From assembly GCA_022823665.1 (NCBI GenBank), contig JAJEHN010000009.1:372001-436000 (forward strand): 64,000 bases of DNA, given 5' to 3'. Origin of the DNA: Thermoanaerobaculia bacterium (GTDB lineage Bacteria > Acidobacteriota > Thermoanaerobaculia > Multivoradales > Multivoraceae). Below, in pieces: positions 1 to 12,793 of the stretch (within the stretch, counting starts at the first letter, position 1; each line of letters opens with the position of its first letter). The position numbers and the translations under genes were made by a program. The notes beneath the pieces were generated by a model, which had not been told where the DNA came from, searched no databases, and saw nothing but the letters and a program-made list of their open reading frames with translations.

Positions 1-382
1 CGTGCGCCTCGAGGACGCGCAGATCATCGTCTCCGGCGGTCGCGGCCTCGGCGGCCCCGAGCCCTTCCAGGAACTGAAGAAGCTCGCCGATTCGATCGGC
101 GCCGAGCAGGGCGCCTCGCGCGCCGCCTGCGACGCCGGCTGGGTACCCCCGAACTGGCAGGTCGGCCAGACCGGCAAGAAGGTGGCCCCCGAGCTCTACA
201 TCGCGATCGCGATTTCGGGCGCCAGCCAGCACCTGCTCGGCATGGGCGACAGCAAGGTCGTCGCGGCGATCAACACGGACGCCGACGCGCCGATCTTCAA
301 GCACTGCAGCTTCGGCATCGTCGAGGACTACAAGGCGGTCGTGCCGCTGCTCACCGAGAAGCTCCAGGCGATCGCCCGGTAG
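1..382 (+). CDS. etfA: Electron transfer flavoprotein subunit alpha, C-terminal part (5' end outside window)
   Basis: This is the FAD-binding C-terminal domain of the ETF alpha subunit, which passes electrons from acyl-CoA and other flavin dehydrogenases to the quinone pool through ETF:quinone oxidoreductase. The visible 126 residues contain the family signature SGGRGLGG (about 11-18), the FAD-binding stretch [15 protein letters not shown] (about 54-68), [10 protein letters not shown] (about 72-81) and [10 protein letters not shown] (about 90-99). The reading frame is open to base 1, so the GTG at base 2 is simply the first complete codon and not a start. The beta subunit gene would be expected just upstream, outside the window. 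Identity is secure from the motifs; only the N-terminal domain is missing. Confidence 0.95.
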   Translation, partial: VRLEDAQIIVSGGRGLGGPEPFQELKKLADSIGAEQGASRAACDAGWVPPNWQVGQTGKKVAPELYIAIAISGASQHLLGMGDSKVVAAINTDADAPIFKHCSFGIVEDYKAVVPLLTEKLQAIAR

Positions 383-433
383 AGCCATCGCGGGCAGGTT
401 CGGGAGGTTCCCCGGTTCGTATGCAGAAAGACG

Positions 434-441
434 TATAGAAT
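434..441 (+). promoter_or_regulatory. -10-like element close to a start codon
   Basis: The string TATAGAAT lies between the etfA stop and the next ATG. Read as TAGAAT it ends nine bases before ATG 451, so transcription would begin almost at the start codon. No convincing -35 is seen at 16-18 bases upstream and there is no ribosome binding site in between. This is a weak call by itself, strengthened by the same arrangement at four other genes in the window. Confidence 0.35.
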
Positions 442-450
442 CCGGCTTTC

Positions 451-2049
451 ATGCACAGAACCTCCTGCTGCGGTTGCGCTCTGGCCCTGGTCGCTCTTTC
501 CTTCGGACCGGCCCGGGCGGCTGAACCAGGCGATTTCGCAAGCGACGGCGCGACGGAACAGCAACTGGTAGAGGAAGCGGTCCTCGGAGGTTTCGCGCGC
601 GGCATGCTCCTTGGCGCGACGGACACGGTGGTGCAACGGTTCGCGAAAGGGCCGGGCCGAAACCGCGTGAAGATGAAGTCACTCGACCGTTGCGAAGGCG
701 GACGTCGACAGCGCATCGACGTGGAGCGCACCGCTCTGGATGGAGGCCGGGCAGCGGGCCGGGAGGTGTGCGGAACGCCCGACATGGACTTCGACTTCGC
801 GACCGACAGTTTCGAGTTCGTTCACAAGGTCGAGCCGCTCGACGAGGAGCGCCCGGGCGGAACGCTGTCGCTCTGGGGAGCCGGGGCTCGCCGCTCGCTT
901 CGCGGACGAGCGGGTCGGAACTCGTACTCGGTCGCGCCGGAACTGCCCTTCGTCGGCGTCGACTACTCCGCCGGACACCTCATGGTCGGGACCGCCGTGT
1001 CCTGGTTCGACGCCACCGGGCGCTACCGGCTGGCGAACACCGGCGGCGCCGCCATGCGTCTCGACCTCAGCGGCATCTACCCCTACGCCCGCTACGCGTC
1101 CGGTTGTCGCGGGCCGTCCCGGAAGTCGTGCCGGACGGAGCTCTGGGCAGTGGGCGCCATGGGCCACGGCGACCTCGTTGGAGACGCGGACCAGACAGCG
1201 GGATCACCTCCGTCTTCCGACGCACGCATGCGGCTCGGCCTCGCCGGCTTCCGCCAGCGGGTGGCGACCGCCGGGTCACTCGAGTTCGCCCTGCGCGGCG
1301 ACGTCGGCTCCGCCGTCATCGAGGGCGGCGACGACTTCGGCCGACAGGCCGGGGACGCCAGTCTCGGCGGCGACGCGAGCAGGGGACGAATCGGTCTCGA
1401 AGGCTCCCTGACCCGCAAGGTCGGCGCGGTCGTCTTCCGCCCCTTCACCCAGGTGGCCCAGCGCTATGACGGCGGTTCCTCGACGAGCGGAACCGGGACG
1501 GAACTCGCCGGAGGCCTGGAGCTGATCGCCGCCGACGGCCGGCTGCGCGTCCATGCCACCGGCAGGACGCTGGTCACTCAGGGCCTGGCGCGCTACGAGG
1601 AAGAGGGCGTGGGCGCCACGATCGAGCTGCGTCCAGCGACAAGGGACGGCGAGGGACTGTCGTTGCTGGTCGCCCGGCAGTTTGGCGGCGCATCCGCGCG
1701 TGCGAACGCCCTGTGGCGCTCCGACGCTCCCCGGTGGCTCGGCATGTCTCCCGATACGCTGGCGAGCGTCTCCGCCCGCCGGGATCCCGGAGCGTCGCAC
1801 ACCAGGGCCGAAGTCGCCTGGGGCATGGGAATCGGCACATCCATGGTGACGCCCTTCGCCCAGGCCGTGGCCGCCACCTCAACCGGGCGGGAGCACCTTC
1901 GCCTCGGCGTGCGCCACTCGATGCGCAAGGGCTCGCCTCACCGGTTGAACCTGGAAATCACGGCCGAGCGGCCGGAAGTCACGCTGAGCCGAGACCTTGC
2001 GGACTACCAGCTCGCCGTCGCCGGTCAGGTCCGTTTCACGATCGGCTGA
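451..2049 (+). CDS. Secreted protein, probable outer-membrane (autotransporter-like) beta-barrel
   Basis: The 532-residue product starts with a signal peptide (hydrophobic ALALVALSF, cleavage near ARAA). A short N-terminal region, including a basic Cys-containing patch around residues 70-110, is followed by about 380 residues of alternating polar/hydrophobic strands rich in Gly, Arg, Ala and Ser, with repeated patterns such as GVDYSAGHLMVG and YPYARYA. This resembles autotransporter beta-domains and related outer-membrane barrels, although the last residue is Gly rather than the usual aromatic. No passenger domain or enzyme motif is visible. The gene stands alone between etfA and the minus-strand argG, with which it converges. 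The function is unknown; barrel assignment is inference from composition. Confidence 0.5.
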   Translation: MHRTSCCGCALALVALSFGPARAAEPGDFASDGATEQQLVEEAVLGGFARGMLLGATDTVVQRFAKGPGRNRVKMKSLDRCEGGRRQRIDVERTALDGGRAAGREVCGTPDMDFDFATDSFEFVHKVEPLDEERPGGTLSLWGAGARRSLRGRAGRNSYSVAPELPFVGVDYSAGHLMVGTAVSWFDATGRYRLANTGGAAMRLDLSGIYPYARYASGCRGPSRKSCRTELWAVGAMGHGDLVGDADQTAGSPPSSDARMRLGLAGFRQRVATAGSLEFALRGDVGSAVIEGGDDFGRQAGDASLGGDASRGRIGLEGSLTRKVGAVVFRPFTQVAQRYDGGSSTSGTGTELAGGLELIAADGRLRVHATGRTLVTQGLARYEEEGVGATIELRPATRDGEGLSLLVARQFGGASARANALWRSDAPRWLGMSPDTLASVSARRDPGASHTRAEVAWGMGIGTSMVTPFAQAVAATSTGREHLRLGVRHSMRKGSPHRLNLEITAERPEVTLSRDLADYQLAVAGQVRFTIG

Positions 2050-2070
2050 CCGGCCCCGGAGCGGCCGGCC

Positions 2071-3318
<1,248 letters not shown>

Positions 3319-3402
3319 GGCTGGTTGGACCTCCCTCGGATCCGGAGAGCGCTCCGGGCCGGCGGGAGACTATCCGGCCGGCGGTCGCCGGTGAAGCTGC
3401 CG

Positions 3403-4794
3403 TCAGTCGTCGTCGACGGTTTCGACCGGAAGCAGGCCCACCGCGCCGCTCCGCCAGAGCCGCCAGCGGACCCGAAACGCCAGAAAGATCGCCACGAAGA
3501 CCAGCCCGAAGGTCAACCCCCACCACACTCCGCTTGGGCCGATCCCTCTCTCGAAAGTCAACCAGACGCCGGCCGGCATGCCGATGACCCAGTACCCCAC
3601 GAGCGCGACGGCCGCGGGAAACCGCGTGTCGGCGGCTCCCCGCAGCACCCCGGCGGCGGCGACCTGCAAACCGTCGGCCACCTGAAACAGCCCCGCGATC
3701 GGAATCAGCGCGGCCGCCGCGGCGATCACGGCCGGCACGTCGCTGAAGACGCGCGCCAGAAGCTGCGGCAGCGAGAAGAAGACGAGGCCGAAGGCGACCA
3801 TCACGCCCGCGCCCAGGCTGAGGCAGACCAGGGCCGAGCGGCGCGCTCCCACCGGGTCCCGGCGGCCGATCGCGTTGCCGACGCGCGTCGTCGCCGCGCC
3901 GGCGAAACCCAGGGGCACCATGAAGGAGATCGAGGCGAGGCTGATCGCCACCTGGTGGCCGCTGAGTTGCGCCTCCCCCAGACGACCGATGAGCACGGCC
4001 GCGAAACTGAACACGGTGACCTCCAGCGACACCTGAACCGCGATCGGCACCCCCACGAACAGGAAGGGACGCAGCGCGGCCGGACGCAGCCACGACCACT
4101 TCCACCCGCCGACGTAGCGGCGCAGGTGACGCCATCCGAAGGCGGCCACGACGATCAGCATCACCCAACGGGATCCGGACGTCGCATAGGCGGAGCCCCG
4201 CACACCGAGCGCCGGGAATCCGAGGTGGCCGAAGATCAGCGCCCAGTTCGCGATCGCGTTGAACACGTTCGCGACGCCGATCGCGATCAGGGCCGGCCGC
4301 ACGATGCTCATCGCCTGGAGCGTCTGCCGCAGGCACATGAAGAGCAGGAAGGCGATGACTCCGGGACCGATGCCCCGAAGGTAGGCGGCGGCCGGCTCGA
4401 CGATGGCCTGCGGCTGACCAGTGAGCGGAAGCGCGCGATCCAGTCCCAGCACGATCAACGTTGCCGGCACCGACAGCAGGACCGCCATTCCCGCACCTCG
4501 GCAGAGCACCCTGCGGATCCGCCGATGATCGCCGGCGCCGAACGCCTGCGCCGCCATCGGATCGATCGCCAGCAGGATGCCGATGAAGGACCAGATCACG
4601 GCGATGCTGAGCGCGTTGCCGATCGAGCCGGCCGCCAGGTCCGTCTCCGACACGCGGCCCAGCATCATCGTGTCGACGGCGCCCATCAGCACCATCCCGA
4701 CCTGGACCAGGATGACCGGCGTCGCCAGGCGCACCACGGCGCCCAACTCCCGGCGTATCGGCCGCCCGTCCCCCGCTGTTCTCGCCCCCTTCAA
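3403..4794 (-). CDS. MATE family multidrug/metabolite efflux transporter
   Basis: The 463-residue inner-membrane protein has about twelve hydrophobic segments in two similar halves and opens with the family pattern of a basic lead, then LATPVILVQVGMVLMGAVDTMMLGR. MATE proteins export cationic drugs or metabolites in exchange for Na+ or H+. The track start is a TTG at 4794; a -10-like TACAAT sits only eight bases upstream, so the start may be leaderless. It is divergent from the ABC permease operon, with 42 bases between the two start codons, and precedes argG. Substrate cannot be read from sequence. Confidence 0.88.
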   Translation of the reverse strand: MKGARTAGDGRPIRRELGAVVRLATPVILVQVGMVLMGAVDTMMLGRVSETDLAAGSIGNALSIAVIWSFIGILLAIDPMAAQAFGAGDHRRIRRVLCRGAGMAVLLSVPATLIVLGLDRALPLTGQPQAIVEPAAAYLRGIGPGVIAFLLFMCLRQTLQAMSIVRPALIAIGVANVFNAIANWALIFGHLGFPALGVRGSAYATSGSRWVMLIVVAAFGWRHLRRYVGGWKWSWLRPAALRPFLFVGVPIAVQVSLEVTVFSFAAVLIGRLGEAQLSGHQVAISLASISFMVPLGFAGAATTRVGNAIGRRDPVGARRSALVCLSLGAGVMVAFGLVFFSLPQLLARVFSDVPAVIAAAAALIPIAGLFQVADGLQVAAAGVLRGAADTRFPAAVALVGYWVIGMPAGVWLTFERGIGPSGVWWGLTFGLVFVAIFLAFRVRWRLWRSGAVGLLPVETVDDD

Positions 4795-4802
4795 GGGACG
4801 GT

Positions 4803-4808
4803 ATTGTA
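4803..4808 (-). promoter_or_regulatory. -10-like TACAAT close to the MATE start codon
   Basis: On the minus strand TACAAT matches the sigma-70 -10 consensus at five of six positions and ends eight bases before the TTG start of the MATE gene. There is no ribosome binding site in those eight bases. A good -35 is not apparent. It fits a leaderless transcript. Confidence 0.35.
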
Positions 4809-4836
4809 GGCAGCCTCACCGTCATCGAGATCGCCG

Positions 4837-5813
<977 letters not shown>

Positions 5814-5817
<4 letters not shown>

Positions 5818-6902
5818 CGATGGCGACCGAAGCGACGACGAACGCAACGACCGGAGGGGCGCCCGTGGCGCGCTCCTACTGGCACATCACGTGGCGGCGC
5901 TTCCGCGGCCACCGGCTCGGCATGGTCGGCCTGTGCGTGGTGGCCGTGCTGTTCCTCGTCGCCTTCCTGTCGCCGATCCTGGCCAACGAGCAGCCCATCC
6001 TGTGCCGCTTCGACGGCGGCTTCTACTACCCGGCGGTCGTCGACCTCGTCCACCAGGTCCCCGGCACGAGCCTGATCATCCAGAAGCAGCGGCCCTACCG
6101 CCTGGCGACGTTCGACTTCAAGCGCGAGTTCGACCCGGAGCGCGGCGACTGGGCGCTGTGGACGCCGGTGCGCTACGGCCCCAGGGAGATCGCCGCCGAG
6201 CCCCTGGCCGGGCCTTCCAGCCGTCACTGGCTGGGCACCGATCAGTCGGGGCGCGACGTCCTGTCGCGGATGGTCCACGGCACCGTCGTGTCGATGAAGG
6301 TCGGTTTCCTGTCGATGGGAATCGCGGTCATCCTGGGTCTCGTGTTCGGTTGCATCGCGGGCTACGCCGGCGGCATCGCCGACCTCGTCATCTCGCGCTT
6401 CATCGAAGTCGTCCAGTGCTTCCCGGCCTTCTTCCTGATCCTCGCCGTCCTGGCCTGGTTCCCGCCCAGCATCGAGAACGTGATGATCGTGATCGGCCTG
6501 ACCCGCTGGGTCGGCATCGCCCGCTTCGCGCGCGGCGAGATCCTGCGCATCCGCGAGACGGACTACGCCCTCGCCGCCCGCTCGCTGGGAGTCAGACCGG
6601 CGCAGCTCGTCCTGCGCCACCTGCTGCCCAACGCGCTCGCCCCGGTGCTGGTCAGCGTGACCTTCGGCATCGCGGTATCCATCCTGATTGAAGCGGGACT
6701 CTCCTGGCTCGGCTTCGGCGTCCAGCCGCCCGACGCCTCCTGGGGCACGATCCTCCGCTCCGGCTACGAGAACCTGTTCACCGCCGGCCACATGATTCCC
6801 CCCGCCTGCGTCGCGATCTTCCTCGCGGTGCTGAGTTTCAACCTCGTCGGCGATACGCTGAGGGATGTAATCGACCCGCGGCTCCAGGCCGAACGGGCCT
6901 GA
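5814..6902 (+). CDS. ABC transporter permease, DppC/YejE type with long periplasmic loop
   Basis: This is the partner of the preceding permease, overlapping it by four bases (GTGA); an ATG at 5820 is an alternative start. The 362-residue protein has the coupling motif DYALAARSLGVRPAQLVLRH and the family hallmark HWLGTDQSGRDVLSRM. Between the first membrane segment and that hallmark lies about 100 residues of periplasmic loop with WALWTPVRYGP, which is much longer than in DppC and resembles YejE of the microcin C/peptide importer. This supports an oligopeptide or peptide-like substrate, but without the binding protein this is inference. Confidence 0.88.
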
Positions 6903-6920
6903 CGCCGCCGGGCTCCCCGC

Positions 6921-6929
6921 CCAGGAGGT
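6921..6929 (+). promoter_or_regulatory. Strong ribosome binding site of sucA
   Basis: The string AGGAGGT lies about nine bases before ATG 6938 and is a near-perfect anti-16S match. It fixes the start of the 2-oxoglutarate dehydrogenase E1 gene and suggests high translation. Confidence 0.7.
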
Positions 6930-6937
6930 AGGCAGCG

Positions 6938-9838
6938 ATGAGCGAGCAGACCGGGTTGCACAGCCTCTCCCTCGACTACGTCGAAGCGCTTCTGGCCGAC
7001 TACCGCCGCGACCCGGCGGCGCTCGACCCGGCCTGGCGGCGGTACTTCGATGCCCTGGCCGCCAGCGGCGAGCTGGAGGACGGCGCGATCGGGCCGGAGC
7101 TCCGACCCTCGACGCTGTTCGGCGGCAACGGCGAGGCGATGCGTCCCGCTACGCCGCCGCCGGCGGCTCCCCCGCCGGCCGAGCCGCGGCCGGCAACGCC
7201 GTCCGCGACGCCGACCCCTGCGTTCGGGAGCACTGCATCCGCGCTGACCACGGACGTCGAGCTGCAGCGCCGGGTCGACGACATGATCCGCAACTACCGG
7301 ATCCGCGGCCACCTCTACGCCGACATCAACCCGCTCCGCAATCCGCCCGTGCTGCCGGAGGAACTCGAACTCGAGGGTCTGGGCATCAGGGAGAGCGACC
7401 TGGACCGCACGGTGTCCACCGCCGGCATCCCGGGCGCCGACACGGCGACGGTGCGCGAAGTGCTCGAACGGATGCGTGAAACGTACTGCAACTACATCAG
7501 CGCCGAGTTCATGCACATCGACGACCTGGAGGTCCGCTCCTGGCTCCAGGAACGGATGGAGGTCAGCCGCAACCGCGTGCAGCTCAGCCGCGACGAGCAG
7601 GTCCGGATCCTGAGGAAGCTGATCGACGCCGCGGTGTTCGAGGAGTTCATTCAGAAGAAGTACCTGGGCGCCAAGAGCTTCTCGCTCGAGGGCGCCGAGA
7701 GCCTGATCCCCCTGCTCGACCTGGCGATCGAGAAGGTCGCCGCGCAGGGCGCGGTGGAGATCGTCTTCGGCATGTCCCACCGCGGCCGCCTGAACGTGCT
7801 CGCCAACATCATCGGCAAGCCGACCCGGGACATCTTCCGCGAGTTCGAGGACCTCGACGCGGAGCAGTACACGGGCGGCGGCGACGTCAAGTACCACATG
7901 GGTCACTCGAGCGACTGGACCACGGAGCACGGCCGCAGGGTCCACCTCTCGCTGTCGTTCAACCCGAGCCACCTCGAGTTCATCAACCCGGTGGCGATGG
8001 GCCGCGTGCGCGCCAAGCAGGACCGGATCGGCAACGACCTGCGCGACCGGGCGGTGCTGTTCCTCATCCACGGTGACGCCGCCTTCGCCGGCGAGGGAAT
8101 CGTCCAGGAGTCGCTCAACCTGTCGCAGCTTCCGCCCTACCACATCGGCGGCGCGTTTCACGTCGTCGTCAACAACCAGATCGGCTTCACCACGCCGCCT
8201 GAGAGCTCGCGTTCCAACACCTACTGCACGGACGTCGCGAAGATGCTCCAGGCGCCGATCTTCCACGTCAACGGCGAGCAGCCGGAGGCGGTCGCCCAGG
8301 TCGTCAACGTCGCGCTCGACTTCCGCCAGCGCTACCGCCGCGACGTGATCATCGACCTCTACTGCTACCGGCGGCGCGGGCACAACGAGGGCGACGAACC
8401 CGCCTTCACCCAGCCCATCCTCTACGACGGCATCCGGGCCCGGGATCCGGTCCGGGTCCACTACCTGGAGCACCTGCTCGAACTCGGCGAGATCAAGCCC
8501 GAGGAGGCGGACGTCCACATCGAGCGCGAGGAGAAGCGGCTCGAAGGGGCTCTGGCCACCGCCCGCCGGATGAACGAGAAGACGAGTCCGCAGGCCTACG
8601 ACGGCGTCTGGAACGCGTTCGTCGGCGGCCGCATGGAGGACACCCCGGAGCCGGACACCGGAGTCGATCAGGCCAAGCTGACCGACTACCTGAAGCGGAT
8701 GGTCGTCCTGCCCGAGGGATTCAACCTGCACCGCAACCTGCGGCGCTTCCTCACAGCCCGCGCCGACATGGCCGAAGGAAAGCGGCCCGTCGACTGGGCC
8801 GCGGCGGAAGCGCTCGCCTTCGCCGCCACCGCCGATTCGGGCAACCGGGTGCGGCTGAGCGGCCAGGACTGCGAGCGCGGGACGTTCAGCCAGCGCCACG
8901 CCGTGCTCCACGACCGGGTGACGGACGAGAACCACCGGCCGCTGATGAACATCGCCGAGAACCAGGAACCGATCGAGATCTTCAACAGCCCGCTGTCGGA
9001 GGCCGGCGTCCTCGGCTTCGAGTACGGCTTCAGTCTGGACTACCCGGACGGCCTCGTGCTCTGGGAGGCCCAGTTCGGCGACTTCGTCAACGCGGCCCAG
9101 GTGATCATCGACCAGTTCATCACCAGCGCCGAGGACAAGTGGAACCGGCTGAGCGGCCTCGTCATCCTGCTGCCCCACGGCTTCGAGGGCCAGGGGCCGG
9201 AACATTCGAGCGCCCGAGTCGAGCGCTGGCTGCTGCTCGCCGCCGAAGAGAACATGCAGATCGTCTACCCCTCGACGCCGGCGCAGTACTTCCACCTGTT
9301 GCGGCGCCAGGTCGAGCGCAGCCAACGCAAGCCGCTCGTCGTCTTCACGCCGAAGAGCCTGCTGCGCCGCCGGGAGGTCGGCTCGTCCCTGGCCGAGCTC
9401 GCCGGCGGCCGCTACCAGCCGGTCCTGCCGGACCCGGCCGCTGCATCCGACGACGACCGGTCGAAGGTGCGCCGCGTCCTCCTCTGCGCCGGCAAGGTGT
9501 TCTACGACCTCGACGCCCACCGCCGGGAAACGGGCGCCCACGATCACGCGATCCTGCGGATGGAGCAGTTCTACCCGGCCCCGAAGGAGGAGCTCGACGC
9601 CGCGCTGTCCGCCTTCCCGGCCGATGCCGAGGTGCGCTGGGTGCAGGAGGAACCGCGCAACATGGGCGCCTGGTCCTACCTGCGGCTGAACTTCGGTTTC
9701 CTGATGGGCGGCCGGCCCCTGTCGGGCGTCTACCGCCCGCAGTCGGCGAGCCCCGCGACCGGCTCTCCGAGCAGCCACAAGCTGGAGCAGCAGCAACTGA
9801 TGGAGGCGGCGTTCGGCGAGTCGGCCGACACCGCGTGA
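6938..9838 (+). CDS. sucA: 2-oxoglutarate dehydrogenase E1 component
   Basis: This thiamine-diphosphate enzyme decarboxylates 2-oxoglutarate and transfers the succinyl group to the lipoyl arm of E2 in the TCA cycle. The 966-residue length is typical. The N-terminal E2-docking helix ([20 protein letters not shown]) is followed by a Pro/Ala linker at about 68-98. Family motifs include [14 protein letters not shown] (about 280), the cofactor region [18 protein letters not shown] and [11 protein letters not shown], and [17 protein letters not shown]. The C-terminal transketolase-like half contains [17 protein letters not shown]. It heads the operon sucA-sucB-(spondin protein)-lpd, with 22 bases to sucB. 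Confidence 0.97.
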   Translation: MSEQTGLHSLSLDYVEALLADYRRDPAALDPAWRRYFDALAASGELEDGAIGPELRPSTLFGGNGEAMRPATPPPAAPPPAEPRPATPSATPTPAFGSTASALTTDVELQRRVDDMIRNYRIRGHLYADINPLRNPPVLPEELELEGLGIRESDLDRTVSTAGIPGADTATVREVLERMRETYCNYISAEFMHIDDLEVRSWLQERMEVSRNRVQLSRDEQVRILRKLIDAAVFEEFIQKKYLGAKSFSLEGAESLIPLLDLAIEKVAAQGAVEIVFGMSHRGRLNVLANIIGKPTRDIFREFEDLDAEQYTGGGDVKYHMGHSSDWTTEHGRRVHLSLSFNPSHLEFINPVAMGRVRAKQDRIGNDLRDRAVLFLIHGDAAFAGEGIVQESLNLSQLPPYHIGGAFHVVVNNQIGFTTPPESSRSNTYCTDVAKMLQAPIFHVNGEQPEAVAQVVNVALDFRQRYRRDVIIDLYCYRRRGHNEGDEPAFTQPILYDGIRARDPVRVHYLEHLLELGEIKPEEADVHIEREEKRLEGALATARRMNEKTSPQAYDGVWNAFVGGRMEDTPEPDTGVDQAKLTDYLKRMVVLPEGFNLHRNLRRFLTARADMAEGKRPVDWAAAEALAFAATADSGNRVRLSGQDCERGTFSQRHAVLHDRVTDENHRPLMNIAENQEPIEIFNSPLSEAGVLGFEYGFSLDYPDGLVLWEAQFGDFVNAAQVIIDQFITSAEDKWNRLSGLVILLPHGFEGQGPEHSSARVERWLLLAAEENMQIVYPSTPAQYFHLLRRQVERSQRKPLVVFTPKSLLRRREVGSSLAELAGGRYQPVLPDPAAASDDDRSKVRRVLLCAGKVFYDLDAHRRETGAHDHAILRMEQFYPAPKEELDAALSAFPADAEVRWVQEEPRNMGAWSYLRLNFGFLMGGRPLSGVYRPQSASPATGSPSSHKLEQQQLMEAAFGESADTA

Positions 9839-9860
9839 GAATCCCCCGAAGGCAGACCGC

Positions 9861-11270
9861 ATGACGTACGAAGTCACAATCCCCGAGATCGGCGAATCGG
9901 TCACGGAAGCGCTGATCCTCCGCTGGATCAAACAGCCCGGCGAGGCGATCGGCAGGGACGATCCGCTGGTGGAGCTCGAAACGGACAAGGTGACCGTCGA
10001 GATGCCGTGTCCGGTAGCGGGCGTCCTGTCCGAGATCGTCTGCGCGGAGGGCGAGACGGTGCCGATCGGAGCGGTGATCGCGCGAATCGAGGAAGGCGCC
10101 GTCGCCGCCGCGAGCCCGCGCGCCGCTCCCGGCGCCGCGGTGGCGGCGACCGAAGCGACGGCGGCCGAAGAAGCCCAGGGCGACCTGCTGGCCGGCGCCC
10201 GACCGGCGGCGCCGTCCGCTCCGCCGCCCCCGGCGCCCGCCGCGGAACCCACGCCTCCCGCACCCGTCCCGGCGGCCGAGGCTCAACCCGCGGTGGAACC
10301 AGCCGCGGCCGAAGAGCGGCGCATCCTGCCGGCGGCCCGCCGTTTGATCGCCGAGCACGGCCTCGACGCGTCACTCATTCCCTCCACGGGCAAGGGCGGC
10401 CGGCTGCTGAAGAGCGACGTGGCGGCGTGGCTGGCCGCCCGCGAGGAGGAACCGGAGCCCTCCGCCGAAGCGGCGCCGGAGACCGCGGCGTCCGCGCCGG
10501 CGACGCCATCACCGCCGGCGCAGCCCGCTCCGCCCGCCGCAGCTCCGTCTGCCGCGGCGGCGGCCGGGGAACGCGCCGAGGAACGCTTGCCGATGACGCC
10601 GATCCGCCGCAGGATCGCCGAGCGCCTGGTCGAGGCCCAGCAGCAGGCGGCCCTGCTCACGACCTTCAACGAGATCGACATGTCCGCCGTCATGGACTTC
10701 CGGCGCCGCTACCGGGACGCCTTCTCCGAGCGCCACGAGGTGCGCCTGGGCTTCCTGTCCTTCTTCGTCAAGGCGGCGGTGGACGCGCTTCGCCGCTTCC
10801 CGCGACTCAACGCCGAGATCACCGGCACCGACATCATCTACCGGAACTTCTACGACATCGGCATCGCGGTCAGCACCGACCGCGGCCTGATGGTGCCGGT
10901 GCTGCGCAGCGCCGAGCGCATGTCGTTCGCCGAGATCGAGTCCTCGATCGGCGACTTCGCCGGACGGGCCCGCACCGGCAGGATCCGGCTCGACGAACTC
11001 CAGGGCGGCACCTTCACGATCACCAACGGCGGCATCTTCGGCTCCCTGCTGTCGACGCCGATCATCAACCCGCCACAGAGCGGCGTCCTCGGCCTGCACG
11101 CGATCCAGCAGCGGCCCGTCGTCGTCGACGGCGAAGTCGTCGTCCGGCCGATGATGTACGTCGCCCTGAGCTACGACCACCGCATCGTCGACGGCCGCGA
11201 GGCGGTGACCTTCCTGGTCCGGATCAAGGAGGCGATCGAGGATCCGGCCAGGATGCTGATCGAAGTCTAG
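9861..11270 (+). CDS. sucB: 2-oxoglutarate dehydrogenase E2, dihydrolipoyllysine succinyltransferase
   Basis: The 469-residue core protein of the complex transfers succinyl from the lipoyl arm to CoA. It has one N-terminal lipoyl domain with the modified Lys near position 43 in [10 protein letters not shown], an Ala/Pro-rich swinging linker, a peripheral-subunit-binding domain ([20 protein letters not shown], about 160-179), a second Ala/Pro linker, and the catalytic domain ending in [13 protein letters not shown], with active-site His near 440 and Asp near 444. It follows sucA and precedes the spondin/PKD gene by 11 bases. Distinguishing succinyl- from acetyl-transferase rests on the sucA neighbour. 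Confidence 0.95.
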   Translation: MTYEVTIPEIGESVTEALILRWIKQPGEAIGRDDPLVELETDKVTVEMPCPVAGVLSEIVCAEGETVPIGAVIARIEEGAVAAASPRAAPGAAVAATEATAAEEAQGDLLAGARPAAPSAPPPPAPAAEPTPPAPVPAAEAQPAVEPAAAEERRILPAARRLIAEHGLDASLIPSTGKGGRLLKSDVAAWLAAREEEPEPSAEAAPETAASAPATPSPPAQPAPPAAAPSAAAAAGERAEERLPMTPIRRRIAERLVEAQQQAALLTTFNEIDMSAVMDFRRRYRDAFSERHEVRLGFLSFFVKAAVDALRRFPRLNAEITGTDIIYRNFYDIGIAVSTDRGLMVPVLRSAERMSFAEIESSIGDFAGRARTGRIRLDELQGGTFTITNGGIFGSLLSTPIINPPQSGVLGLHAIQQRPVVVDGEVVVRPMMYVALSYDHRIVDGREAVTFLVRIKEAIEDPARMLIEV

Positions 11271-11281
11271 GAGCCACTGCC

Positions 11282-12793
11282 ATGCCTTCCGTTCGATGGG
11301 CCAGTACGCCCCAGCGTCTCCCGGCCAGAGCCGGCCATTGCCTGTTCCGCCGACAGGCGACAGCCGGTCTCGTGTTGTTGGCGGCCGCTCTGCTGATTCA
11401 GATCGGCCTGCCGACCCGGGCAGCCGCGCAAGGCACCGCGACCGCGACCTACACCGTCACTTTCGAGGGTTCGTGGAACCTCAGCAGCACGCCGGACGGC
11501 GTCGCGTCGGGCGCTCACTTCACGCAACTGATCGGCGCCGTCCACAACAGCAACGTCACGTTCTGGTCGGCCGGCGGCACCGCCACGTCGGGTGTTGAAA
11601 GCGTCGCCGAAACGGGCGGCACCTCGGGGTTCACGAGCGAGTACAACGCGGTTCCGGCCGCCGACCGGAAGGCGCTGATCAGCCAAAGCGGGACGGGAGC
11701 GACCGGCACCTCGACCTTCACGATCGAGGCATCCACGACGCACCACCTGGTAACCCTCCTGTCGATGATCGGCCCCAGTCCGGACTGGTTCGTCGGTGTT
11801 TCACGCCTGTCGCTGCGGAACAGTCAGGGCTGGCAGTCGCGGGTCAGCATGGACCTGTTCCCCTACGACGCCGGAACGGAGGACGGGACGGAGTTCTCGC
11901 TCAGCAACCCGGCCACGAACCCTCAGGGAAGGATCACCAGCATCAAGGGGCAGGGGAAGTTCTCGAACGAGCCGATGGCGAAGCTGACGTTCGTTCTTCA
12001 GACGGCCCAACCGCCACCGCCACCACCACCGCCACCGCCACCGCCGCCAACCGGCGGCGGAGGGCCTCCGCCGCCACCCGAGCCGGAGCCCGAGCCCGAG
12101 CCGCCACCGCCACCGCCGCCGCCGCCGCCGCCCGTACCCCCGGAGGCCGCCTTCGAGGTGGAGATCGCCTGCCCCGAGGATCCGTGCCGCGTCCGCGCTG
12201 GCGAAGAACTCGTGTTCACCGACACGAGTTCGGGAACCGTCACCCGGCGCCTCTGGGAGTTCGGAGACGGCCGGCAGTCCACCCGAAGCACCGTGCCGCA
12301 CGCCTGGGCCTCGCCCGGCTTCTACACCGTCACCCTGACCGTGACGGGCGCCGACACCGAGTCGAAGACGGCCCGGATTTTCCTGGTCCAGGCAGCCGAA
12401 CCGGCCGGTGCCTGCGAGGCGAGTTCCGAAACGCTGTGCCTGCAGGACTCGCGTTTCGCCGTCACGGTCGACTGGCTGCAACCGGACGAACCCATCGTCG
12501 CCACGGCCGTCATCGTTCCCGAAGGGACGAACGACTCGGGCCTCTTCCGCTTCTTCGACGATGACAACTGGGAGATTCTCATCAAGGTGCTGGATGGCTG
12601 CCGGCACAACGGCCACGTGTGGGTCTACGGTGCGTCATCCACGAACCTCGGCTACACGATCCGGGTGACGGACACGGTCTCCGGCGCGGTCAGGGAGTAC
12701 GAAAACGAAGCAGGCGTCGCTGCTGCCGCGATCACCGACGCCGCGGCGTTTCCGGAAGCATGTCAAGACGGTCCGGAAGGTGACGCCAGATGA
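11282..12793 (+). CDS. Secreted spondin-domain and PKD-domain protein inside the 2-oxoglutarate dehydrogenase operon
   Basis: The track ORF begins far upstream inside sucB; the real start is ATG 11282, giving 503 residues with a signal peptide (LVLLAAALLIQIGLP, cleavage near RAAAQ, about 49). Residues about 55-240 look like a Spondin_N domain: YTVTFEGSWN at its start and SPDWFVGVSRLSL and PYDAGTEDG further on. A long polyproline/Gly/Glu-Pro linker (about 243-285) leads to a PKD domain with the hallmark WEFGDG near 325. The last 125 residues, with Cys pairs and FFDDDNWEILIKVLDGC, form a domain I have seen in secreted proteins but cannot name. Its stop overlaps the lpd start (ATGA), so it is co-transcribed with central metabolism genes. 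A role in surface adhesion is inference. Confidence 0.8.
   Translation: MPSVRWASTPQRLPARAGHCLFRRQATAGLVLLAAALLIQIGLPTRAAAQGTATATYTVTFEGSWNLSSTPDGVASGAHFTQLIGAVHNSNVTFWSAGGTATSGVESVAETGGTSGFTSEYNAVPAADRKALISQSGTGATGTSTFTIEASTTHHLVTLLSMIGPSPDWFVGVSRLSLRNSQGWQSRVSMDLFPYDAGTEDGTEFSLSNPATNPQGRITSIKGQGKFSNEPMAKLTFVLQTAQPPPPPPPPPPPPPTGGGGPPPPPEPEPEPEPPPPPPPPPPPVPPEAAFEVEIACPEDPCRVRAGEELVFTDTSSGTVTRRLWEFGDGRQSTRSTVPHAWASPGFYTVTLTVTGADTESKTARIFLVQAAEPAGACEASSETLCLQDSRFAVTVDWLQPDEPIVATAVIVPEGTNDSGLFRFFDDDNWEILIKVLDGCRHNGHVWVYGASSTNLGYTIRVTDTVSGAVREYENEAGVAAAAITDAAAFPEACQDGPEGDAR
12010..12141 (+). repeat. Low-complexity CCG/CCA tract coding for a polyproline linker
   Basis: Two runs of CCG/CCA triplets, separated by GGCGG and GAGCC stretches, code for Pro9-11 runs, a Gly4 patch and an Glu-Pro ladder. 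The tract links the spondin-like and PKD domains. Such tracts are prone to length change by slippage. Confidence 0.85.

Noticed and set aside
6764-10252. 1162-residue minus-strand ORF opposite sucA and sucB
   Set aside because: It is antisense to two unmistakable enzymes, with Arg/Ala/Val/Asp-rich sequence typical of GC-rich shadow frames and no recognisable motif.
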